From: Deltaproteobacteria bacterium
GTDB lineage: Bacteria > Desulfobacterota_B > Binatia > UBA9968
DNA length: 21,454 nucleotides
Assembly (NCBI GenBank): GCA_016193385.1
Contig: JACPSF010000255.1
Location: 1-21,454 of the forward strand
Reading direction: 5' to 3'
The notes under the pieces are model-generated. The model saw only the letters and a program-made list of their open reading frames with translations. It had not been told where the DNA came from and ran no database searches. A program made the position numbers and the translations under genes. Positions 15,918-21,165 of the stretch are shown here, piece by piece. Positions within the stretch are counted from its first letter, which is position 1; each line of letters starts with the position of its first letter.

Positions 15918-17528
15918 TCATGCCTTGATTCTCCGCGAAGCCAACTTCTCGCCGACCTCATAATGGCGTCCCTGCACTGCCAGCCGGGCCTCTTCGTCGA
16001 GCTCTTCATCCCACTGGCCCAGCGAATAACCATACCACGGCATCTCCGGCTTCAGTTTTGGCAGGCCGAGTTCTTCCCAGATCGCGCGGGCTCGCTCCAT
16101 GTACTCGCGCTTGGGCAGCGAGATGGGCGGGAACGGTTCTTTCTGGATCGCGTTGCACAGCATCGCGGATTCATTGGCCGGAAGATGATACGAAACCACA
16201 TCCGTACCGTGCAACTCGTCTTTGTAGTAAAACGGCGGGGCGTGCCCCTTCTCCATTCCCGGAACGATGTGGACGTCGAGGTGCGGCTTCATGCGGTAAC
16301 ACATGGCCCAGAAAACCGCCGCCTCGTTCGACGGATCAATATCTTCGTCCACGGCGACGACGATCTTCCCGACGCCGGGATGAAACGAGCACGCCGCATG
16401 CAGGGCGCGCCAGACCTCCGCCTCGCTGGGCCGCCGCATCTGGACGATCACGAGTTTGTACGTGTTCGTCAGCGGTTCGTGCATCTCCACGCGAAGGACG
16501 CTCTGGATGCGGCACTCGTCGCGCAGGTGGACGAGCATCAGCCGGTCGTATCCGATCTTTCGAATGACCGACGACTCGCTCGGGGTGAGCTGGCTGAGCC
16601 ACGACACATAAACCGCGTCTTTGCGATGCGTGATGGCGCTCACCTCCATGAAAGGGTTGAACTGCCGTGGGTGCATGTAGCCGTGCGATTCGCCGAAAGG
16701 TCCTTCCGGCTCGATCCACTCGGTATTGAGAAGCCCTTCGATCACGATCTCCGCTTCGGCGAGCACGAACAGGTCCACGGTCTTGCATTTCACGACCCGA
16801 ATCGGTTCGCCCGCCAATCCGCCCGCGATCGCTATTTCATCCACTCCGTAGGCAACCTTCTGGACGGAAACGTACGAGACGACCGGTGGGGCTCCTATGA
16901 CCAGGGCCGCCGGAAGGGGTTGTCCTCTCGCCTGGGCCTTTTTCCAATGCACGAAGATGTCTTGCCCCAATCCCGAGGGGAAAACGCCGATGCGAGTCCG
17001 CGCTTTGATCTGCCCGCGGTAGTTGCCGATGTTCTGGATTCCGGTCTCCGGGTCTTTGGTGATCCAATGGGAGCACGTCGTATAGGGGCCGTTATCGAAG
17101 CCGGGAGTCGAGATGGGCACCGGAAATTCCTCCAGCCCGAAACCTTCGCGGCGCACCTCATCGCCGAGGTGGATCTCTTCCTGGCACGGCGCAAGGGTCA
17201 CGAAGACGGGCGGAACCGGCTGGGAAAGAGCGTTCTTCCATTTTTCGTCCATCTCCTCGACCGTCTTACAACCCATGCCGAGAAAGTAGATCGCCGGGTT
17301 GCCCGCGAGGGCGCCGACGACCACCGGGAACTTGTAGCGGCGGCCCCTGGCATCGGTAACGTTCTCGAACAACCATGCCTTGCGATCCTCCGCGGGGATG
17401 CCCCCGCGATACTGCCAGCGGACGAGCGGATGCAGCTCGGTATCCTTGTTGATGACTCGTTGGATGCGGCGAAGATAGCCGGACGCCTCGAGCTTTTTAA
17501 GATGGTCATGTAAATCGCTGTAACCCAT
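15918..17528 (-). CDS. UbiD family (prenylated-FMN) decarboxylase
   Basis: 536 residues, slightly longer than E. coli UbiD (~497). The prenyl-FMN site is intact: IGNYRGQ with R171, and EPEGPFGES with E275 and E280, matching the Arg-Glu-Glu catalytic triad of Fdc1/UbiD. DVVSYHLPANESAM and the metal/cofactor-binding FPSGLGQD segment also fit. Such enzymes reversibly (de)carboxylate aromatic or alpha,beta-unsaturated acids and need prenyl-FMN made by UbiX, which is not in the window. Start ATG at 17528 is supported by AGGAGAGAG upstream; a GTG 30 bp earlier would bury that site. With the amidohydrolase nearby this suggests catabolism of an aromatic or unsaturated acid rather than ubiquinone synthesis (inference). 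It is divergent from the asparaginase-like gene. Confidence 0.92.
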   Translation of the reverse strand: MGYSDLHDHLKKLEASGYLRRIQRVINKDTELHPLVRWQYRGGIPAEDRKAWLFENVTDARGRRYKFPVVVGALAGNPAIYFLGMGCKTVEEMDEKWKNALSQPVPPVFVTLAPCQEEIHLGDEVRREGFGLEEFPVPISTPGFDNGPYTTCSHWITKDPETGIQNIGNYRGQIKARTRIGVFPSGLGQDIFVHWKKAQARGQPLPAALVIGAPPVVSYVSVQKVAYGVDEIAIAGGLAGEPIRVVKCKTVDLFVLAEAEIVIEGLLNTEWIEPEGPFGESHGYMHPRQFNPFMEVSAITHRKDAVYVSWLSQLTPSESSVIRKIGYDRLMLVHLRDECRIQSVLRVEMHEPLTNTYKLVIVQMRRPSEAEVWRALHAACSFHPGVGKIVVAVDEDIDPSNEAAVFWAMCYRMKPHLDVHIVPGMEKGHAPPFYYKDELHGTDVVSYHLPANESAMLCNAIQKEPFPPISLPKREYMERARAIWEELGLPKLKPEMPWYGYSLGQWDEELDEEARLAVQGRHYEVGEKLASRRIKA

Positions 17529-17637
17529 AATGTGACTCTCTCCTGACGGCAAATTCACAAAAACATAGCCGAGAGATCACGCTTCTGTCAACCGTTTGGG
17601 ATTGGTCGTCAAAAAATTTCTCTTGAGAAGGTCGGGG

Positions 17638-17665
17638 TTGGACATTTCCGCCGCCTTGATATAAA
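17638..17665 (+). promoter_or_regulatory. Candidate promoter for the asparaginase-like gene
   Basis: TTGGAC (17638-17643), 16-bp spacer, TATAAA (17660-17665), about 62 bp before the ATG at 17728. The -10 is strong. TTGGACATTT at its start is identical to that of the promoter candidate at 14667. Confidence 0.55.
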
Positions 17666-17727
17666 GGAAGAACGCTGACAGCAAAAGGAGCGATCAACTG
17701 TGCATCTGACGAAAGGATGAGCGAGCC

Positions 17728-18729
17728 ATGAGCGAACTACCGCGCGTCGCGCTGATTATCACCGGAGGGACCATCGACTCGGTCGGCAAAGACCGCCTGG
17801 ATCTGGCCTGGTACATCGAGGCCGGCAAGCGGCTGAATACCGGCGAACTGCTGGAACAGATCCCCGAGTTGAAGGGGATCGCCAGGGTGGAGGAAGTGCC
17901 GTTTCGCAGGCTTCCCAGTCACGGGTTGGTGGACAAAGACTGGCTCGATCTGGTCCGGACTATCCATTCGATTTTCGATGAGAACCGGGCCGAAGGCATC
18001 GTCATCACCCACGGAACAAATACCATCGAGGAGACCGCCTACTTTCTCAACCTCACGCTCAAGACCGACAAACCGGTGGTGCTCGTCGGGTCGATGCGCC
18101 CGTCGTCGGCCATTAGCGCCGACGGTTACCTGAACGTGCTGAACGCGGTCCGCGTGGCCGCGGATCCGAATGCACGTGGCCGCGGCGCATTGCTGGTCAT
18201 GAACGACACGATCTTCAGCGGCCGCGACGTCACCAAGACCGCGACCTATCGCGTCCAGGCCTTTCAGGCCCGCGACCTCGGCCCGCTGGGCTACGCGGAC
18301 GCCGATGGTAAAGTCATCTACTTCCACCGCCTGGACAAGAAGCACACGGTCGAAACCGAATTCGACGTGCGTAACCTCCAATCGCTGCCACGGGTGGATG
18401 TGGTCGTCTCTTACGTCGGCGCGGACGGAGTGATGATCGACGCCGCGGTTGCGGCAGGGGCAAAGGGAATCGTCAGCGCAGGAACCGGGGCAGGCAGGCC
18501 GACGCCGGCGGAAGACCAGGCCTTCGACCGGGCAGCCAAGACAGGGGTCATCATTTGCATTGGCACCCGTGTCGGCTCGGGACGCGTCGTGCGCAGCCCC
18601 GGGCTCGTCCGGCGCGGTTTTGTGGCGTCCGATAACCTTCAGCCCTGGAAGGCCCGGGCGCTGTTAGCGCTGGCGCTCACGAAGACCAACGACCCCGACG
18701 AGATCCAGCGGATGTTCGACACGTACTGA
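17728..18729 (+). CDS. Asparaginase/glutaminase-fold amidohydrolase, substrate-site variant
   Basis: 333 residues, the size of bacterial type II asparaginases. Both nucleophile-region threonines are present (TGGTID, T15; THGTNT, T97), as is the catalytic Lys (VTK, K170). However, the universally noted Asp after T97 (HGTDT) is Asn98 here, and the substrate-binding Ser-Gln pair is Ser64-His65 (LPSHGL). These positions contact the amino-acid head group in E. coli AnsB, so the true substrate may not be L-asparagine. No signal peptide, hence cytoplasmic. The start ATG has AGGA about 11 nt upstream, a loose spacing. Divergent from the UbiD-family gene (about 200 bp shared region). A hairpin at 18795-18827 follows the stop. 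Confidence 0.88.
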   Translation: MSELPRVALIITGGTIDSVGKDRLDLAWYIEAGKRLNTGELLEQIPELKGIARVEEVPFRRLPSHGLVDKDWLDLVRTIHSIFDENRAEGIVITHGTNTIEETAYFLNLTLKTDKPVVLVGSMRPSSAISADGYLNVLNAVRVAADPNARGRGALLVMNDTIFSGRDVTKTATYRVQAFQARDLGPLGYADADGKVIYFHRLDKKHTVETEFDVRNLQSLPRVDVVVSYVGADGVMIDAAVAAGAKGIVSAGTGAGRPTPAEDQAFDRAAKTGVIICIGTRVGSGRVVRSPGLVRRGFVASDNLQPWKARALLALALTKTNDPDEIQRMFDTY

Positions 18730-18794
18730 GGCGCACATCGCCGGTCGTAATGTGACTTAACCCATAACTTTGCCGAGAAGGGCCTCATTCCTAT

Positions 18795-18827
18795 GGCACG
18801 GAGCTATTTCCTTGGAAAGTCTGTGCC
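18795..18827. repeat. Hairpin downstream of the asparaginase-like gene
   Basis: GGCACGGA pairs with TCTGTGCC (one G-U), with an inner TTTCC-TT-GGAAA stem. No T-run follows, so it may be a 3'-end stabiliser rather than a terminator. Confidence 0.45.
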
Positions 18828-18833
18828 GACACC

Positions 18834-18893
18834 TGCCCGCCTGTCTGCGTGCTCCGCATAGGCAGGCGCACCGGCAGGCGGGCGGCAGACAGG
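18834..18893. repeat. G+C-rich nested palindromic repeat
   Basis: CCTGTCTGC (18840-18848) pairs with GCAGACAGG (18885-18893), and GCCCGCCTG pairs with CAGGCGGGC. Within it 18839-18867 forms a hairpin of its own (GCCTGTCT / AGGCAGGC with a TGCG-CGCA inner pair). It looks like a dispersed intergenic repeat unit; whether it recurs in the genome cannot be seen here. Confidence 0.55.
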
Positions 18894-18975
18894 GATCGGG
18901 TTAAGACGCTCTGGTGTCCGGAGATTAGACGTAGGGGCCATATTCATCCCTCAATTGCAGCAAACTGTCGCCGGA
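18894..18975. repeat. Diverged ~84-bp direct repeat, copy A
   Basis: Runs from GATCGGGTTAAGACGCTCTG to CTGTCGCCGGA. Copy B at 19778-19861 shares GATCGGG-TAAGAC-CTCTGGTGTC at the left end and TTGCAGCA-ACTGTC-CCGGA at the right, with diverged middle and a 2-base length difference. GACGC/GTGTC forms a small hairpin kept in both copies. The two copies flank the toxin-antitoxin operon. Confidence 0.7.
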
Positions 18976-19016
18976 AATCCCCGACCCATTTTCTCCCCTA
19001 AGCCCCATCCCTTTCC

Positions 19017-19046
19017 TTGACAACGTCATCCGGTTAGCTTTACAGT
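19017..19046 (+). promoter_or_regulatory. Promoter of the toxin-antitoxin operon
   Basis: Consensus TTGACA (19017-19022), 18-bp spacer, TACAGT (19041-19046). Start of transcription would fall in or just before the operator palindrome. Confidence 0.6.
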
Positions 19047-19047
19047 A

Positions 19048-19063
19048 GACCAGATTTCTGGTC
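19048..19063. promoter_or_regulatory. Operator palindrome of the toxin-antitoxin operon
   Basis: GACCAGA-TT-TCTGGTC, perfect 7-bp arms, right after the -10 element and 19 bp before the antitoxin start codon. This is where Phd/YefM-type antitoxins bind to repress their own operon; binding by this antitoxin is inferred. Confidence 0.65.
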
Positions 19064-19082
19064 GATTGAACGGAGAGTCAAA

Positions 19083-19376
19083 ATGTCCAAGACCCTGCCC
19101 ATTTCTGAGGTCAAGACTCGGTTGCCAGAGTTGGTGTCTGGAGTAGAGGAGAGGGAAGAGGAAATCGTGGTGACGCGTAAAGGAAAACCGGCCGCGGTCC
19201 TTGTGAATTACGCCGAATATGAGCGGTTGAAAGAGAGCCTTGATGTGTTGAGCGATCCTGCTTTGATGAGGCAAATCCGCCGTAGCAAAGACTTTTATTC
19301 AAGGGGTAGAAAGGGCCTGTCTTTTGAGGAGGTGTTCGACGAGCCCCTTCATCCCCGCAAGCAGCGGAAACGGTAA
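19083..19376 (+). CDS. Type II antitoxin, Phd/YefM family
   Basis: 97 residues. The N-terminal ~50 form the Phd/YefM DNA-binding fold: MSKTLPISEVKTRLPELV, then EIVVTRKGKPAAVLVNYAEYERL, the standard family sequence. The charged C-terminus (residues ~60-97, with a basic RKQRKR end) would be the toxin-neutralising arm. GGAG lies 7 nt before the ATG. The stop overlaps the toxin start by one base (TAATG), the usual translational coupling that keeps antitoxin in excess. It should bind the palindrome at 19048-19063 and repress the operon. Confidence 0.93.
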   Translation: MSKTLPISEVKTRLPELVSGVEEREEEIVVTRKGKPAAVLVNYAEYERLKESLDVLSDPALMRQIRRSKDFYSRGRKGLSFEEVFDEPLHPRKQRKR

Positions 19377-19675
19377 TGGCCGTCTTTCGGCCTGACATTC
19401 CACCCCATGTCGCAGACGTTATCCGTCACCTACCCCCAGATCTAAAACGCAGCGTTAAGCAAGCCCTGCGATCTCTAAGTTCAGAGCCGTTCTCAGGTGA
19501 GCCACTCCTGCGAGAATTAGAAGGGCTGAGGAAATTCAGGGTTAGACGGTTTCGCATCATTTATGAAGTTGATCGCGAAGAGCGGAGCATACGGATCTTT
19601 GCGGTCGGCCACAGGCAAGAGGTCTACGAAGAGGTCGCTCAGCAACTCAGTCGGGCCAGGCGTCTGCGTAAATAG
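19376..19675 (+). CDS. Type II toxin, RelE/ParE superfamily
   Basis: 99 residues, the normal length of RelE/ParE-fold toxins. The landmarks are the helical pair HVADVIRHLPPDLKRSVKQAL, then LRELEGLRKFRVRRFRIIYEV and IRIFAVGHRQEVYEEV. The R-x-RR-x-RIIYE strand and the GHR-x-x-VYE ending are typical of RelE-type mRNA interferases that cleave ribosome-bound mRNA; ParE-type gyrase poisons have the same fold, so the target is not certain. Overlaps the antitoxin by one base, and both genes look intact, so the pair is probably functional. Confidence 0.92.
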   Translation: MAVFRPDIPPHVADVIRHLPPDLKRSVKQALRSLSSEPFSGEPLLRELEGLRKFRVRRFRIIYEVDREERSIRIFAVGHRQEVYEEVAQQLSRARRLRK

Positions 19676-19777
19676 GAAAGGGACGAAGACCGGAATATTT
19701 TTTCGATTTCGGAATTACGAAAACGTGAAAGTATCGGGCAAGGAGTTGAAGCGAGCGGCTACTTCTTTGGAAAACCG

Positions 19778-19861
19778 GATCGGGCTAAGACACTCTGGTG
19801 TCGTAACGCTAGGTCCTAGGCGCCATCTTCTAGCCCTTAGTTGCAGCATACTGTCCCCGGA
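19778..19861. repeat. Diverged ~84-bp direct repeat, copy B
   Basis: Second copy of the repeat at 18894-18975, same orientation, about 100 bp after the toxin gene. Its right end (TTGCAGCATACTGTCCCCGGA) overlaps the 3' end of the truncated DUF2283-like frame on the other strand. Confidence 0.7.
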
Positions 19862-19956
19862 GACTCACCTTTCTCACCTGTCAAGCCTTCTCTGACACGA
19901 ATTCTGTACAGTATGTCTCCTTCGCGATCGTAGTGGAAAGTTAGTTGCGCTTCCAT
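19837..19956 (-). pseudogene. Truncated DUF2283-like small protein
   Basis: A 39-codon frame: MEAQLTFHYDREGDILY, then RIRVREG, followed by ~15 residues without family likeness. The start matches DUF2283 proteins (x-YDxxaDxLYI...), which are small, often beside toxin-antitoxin genes, and usually 60-90 residues. Here the frame ends in sequence belonging to repeat copy B, so the C-terminal half is missing. No strong ribosome site. The assignment rests on a short match; function of the family is unknown. Confidence 0.4.
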
Positions 19957-20026
19957 TCTACGTCTCTTTAGTTTATCTGGGCACCCGAAGGTGTTTTCCC
20001 GGCTCGGTTAAACGGTCAAAGTCCCC

Positions 20027-20260
20027 CTATGGATTGGCGGCCAAGTCGCGCACGTGAGCGATCTCCCTCGGCTTGCTGGGACGAACCTGGTCCGCTCTCA
20101 GAGTCACGATGGCGACGGTTTCTCCGTCCAGTGTCGTGAACTCGACCTCATAACCCTTGCCTTCTTTGTGAACGAGTACGACGGTACCGATATCGCCTCG
20201 TGCCAGCCCGTACCCCGGCAAGTCACAGGTAAGAATCACATCTTCGAGTTCCTCAATCAT
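20027..20260 (-). CDS. DUF4926 family protein
   Basis: 77 residues. A small SH3-like beta-barrel pattern: LEDVILTCDLPGYGLARGDIGTVVLV followed by GYEVEFTTLDGETVAIVTLRADQVRP, which is the DUF4926 family sequence. Function is not established; family members sit beside DUF6883 genes in pairs that look like toxin-antitoxin or regulatory couples. The strong ribosome site GGAGGAG lies inside the end of the DUF6883 frame, and the start overlaps its stop (ATGA), so the two were co-translated. Because the upstream gene is split by a mobile element, expression now may depend on read-through or a new promoter. Confidence 0.82.
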   Translation of the reverse strand: MIEELEDVILTCDLPGYGLARGDIGTVVLVHKEGKGYEVEFTTLDGETVAIVTLRADQVRPSKPREIAHVRDLAANP

Positions 20261-20435
20261 AAGCTCCTCCTTCTTAAAGGATGCGCAGTGATGAATCTCG
20301 GTGCGTCGCCTTTCTTATCGATGAACCATGCACTACGGATATTTAACCATCTTCCATCGGGAGCCTGCACGAGCCCCTCAATAACATATCGAGTCCCAAA
20401 GACTGTCCTTTCCTCTAGCAGGTTGCTGAAAAAGC

Positions 20436-20472
20436 CTCCGTTCACCCTTCGACACGCTCAGGGCGAACGGAG
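20436..20472 (-). repeat. REP-like hairpin 1 in the MITE
   Basis: 13-bp arms (CTCCGTTCACCCT / AGGGCGAACGGAG, one wobble) and an 11-nt loop. On the minus strand the loop is GAGCGTGTCGA, closed by TTCGCCCT and AGGGTGAA. Confidence 0.8.
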
Positions 20473-20501
20473 CAAGTGTTGAAAACATTGACGAATTTCC
20501 G

Positions 20502-20528
20502 TTCATGCTGAGGCTCTCGAAGCATGAA
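20502..20528 (+). repeat. REP-like hairpin 2 in the MITE
   Basis: Perfect 8-bp arms (TTCATGCT / AGCATGAA) and an 11-nt loop GAGGCTCTCGA. Same loop frame and stem length as hairpin 1 but with compensating stem changes and opposite orientation. Confidence 0.8.
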
Positions 20529-20827
20529 AATCACTTTTTCCGCAGCCTGCTAGGGGTGATCTCGTTGTCTATAGCATGTTGCTTCAAAGCTCTGGCAAGC
20601 TCCTCCCATCGTTCTGGGCCAAACCCGAATCCCATAAAGAAAGAGGCCTTGCTTTTCCCGGCACGGTGGGTGGTGGAAAGCAAATATCTGACGACTTTAG
20701 CTTCAGGGATTTCCGCTTTTTCGACATCTGGAAGTTTCATGCCAGACTCAGCTTCTAGTCAGTCTCCACCATTCACGCTCCTCGGTCAATTCCACTTCTG
20801 CTTCCAAATAGGCGTATCTAATCCTTG

Positions 20828-20977
20828 TCATTGTTGATCCTCGCGCTCCGCATCGTCGGCAACTTTCCGTCCAGCCGTCCTTTCTTGCAGGCTGTCTTCG
20901 ATAATGGCGATTTCTTCGCGGGTGAGGCCATAAAGGGAATAGACAAGCTGGTCGATCTCGGCCTCCTTTTGAGCAAT
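20828..20977 (-). pseudogene. C-terminal remnant of a DNA methyltransferase-like protein
   Basis: A frame of 49 codons with no start, opening directly after an in-frame stop: IAQKEAEIDQLVYSLYGLTR, then EEIAIIEDSLQERTAG, ending EREDQQ. The IDxLVYxLYGLTxEEIxIIE string is the usual C-terminal tail of Eco57I/TaqI-type adenine-specific methyltransferases and fused restriction-methylase proteins. Everything before it is missing, and a fragment of the MITE terminal repeat lies 40 bp upstream. It is read as a scrap of a lost restriction-modification gene. Confidence 0.6.
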
Positions 20978-21016
20978 TCAAGATCCAAGACCCGGCCCTG
21001 GAACCTCCTCTCTGAA

Positions 21017-21031
21017 TTTTTCAACAGCCTG
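21017..21031. repeat. Remnant of a MITE terminal repeat
   Basis: TTTTTCAACAGCCTG matches the end of the 139-bp MITE (TTTTTCCGCAGCCTG) at 13 of 15 bases. It lies next to the truncated methylase frame, suggesting an older insertion or deletion by the same element family. Confidence 0.5.
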
Positions 21032-21141
21032 TAAAGATTCAACCCCAGCGAATCACCGTACTAGATCCCCGAATTCAGGCCTGGAGCTCTAAACGAATCC
21101 GCCAAGCCCGTGCAGGTCGGGCGAGATAATCAATAAATTCA

Positions 21142-21160
21142 GGCCGGCCCCCCGCCGGCC
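21142..21160 (-). terminator. Hairpin after the NIPSNAP gene
   Basis: GGCCGGC-5nt-GCCGGCC, a perfect 7-bp all-G/C stem starting 5 bp after the stop codon. Downstream on the minus strand is TGAATTTATT, only weakly T-rich. Confidence 0.5.
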
Positions 21161-21165
21161 CGGGG

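Larger units (their letters stand above)
18730..19082. other. Repeat-rich intergenic region before the toxin-antitoxin operon
   Basis: 353 bp with no gene. In order: a 33-nt hairpin (18795-18827), a nested G+C-rich palindromic repeat (18834-18893), the first copy of a diverged ~84-bp repeat (18894-18975), and the toxin-antitoxin promoter and operator. Confidence 0.7.
20415..20553. mobile_element. 139-bp MITE with REP-like hairpins
   Basis: Ends are 20-bp terminal inverted repeats, CTAGCAGGTTGCTGAAAAAG (20415-20434) and the complement of CTAGCAGGCTGCGGAAAAAG (20534-20553), with two mismatches. No coding capacity. Inside are two opposed hairpins (20436-20472 and 20502-20528). It sits inside a DUF6883 gene. 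No clear target duplication: only precise loss of all 139 bp restores the frame. It would be moved by a transposase elsewhere in the genome. Confidence 0.85.
20257..20740 (-). pseudogene. DUF6883 family protein, split by a 139-bp insertion
   Basis: The N-terminal part (20740 to about 20554) encodes MKLPDVEKAEIPEAKVVRYLL, then PERWEELARALKQHAIDNEIT; the C-terminal part (about 20414 to 20257) encodes ERTVFGTRYVIEGLVQAPDGR, then SAWFIDKKGDAPRFITAHPL (each excerpt at most about 20 residues). Both halves match one DUF6883 protein (usual ~110 residues). Removing the 139-bp element at 20415-20553 exactly joins them in frame as a 114-residue protein (EIT-Q-ERT). As it stands the N-terminal frame stops inside the element, and an accidental ATG in the element could restart the C-terminal half. 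Function of the family is unknown; partner is the overlapping DUF4926 gene. Confidence 0.8.
20978..21165. other. Degenerate region between the methylase scrap and the NIPSNAP gene
   Basis: No gene. It contains a MITE-end fragment (21017-21031), a GCCCG-7nt-CGGGC hairpin (21106-21122), two copies of ATTCAGGCC (near 21073 and 21136) and the terminator-like hairpin at 21142-21160. Confidence 0.5.

Noticed and set aside
15888..17513. 541-codon open frame on the + strand
   Set aside because: Exactly antisense to the UbiD-family gene; Arg/His/Asp-rich with no domain. It results from the high-G+C codon pattern of the real gene.
18834..18975. CRISPR array
   Set aside because: Repeats here are inverted or occur only twice, with no regular spacers and no cas genes.
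20748..21042. Two overlapping minus-strand frames (77 and 74 codons)
   Set aside because: They are alternative frames of the methyltransferase remnant; only the third frame (20828-20977) gives a recognisable protein tail.
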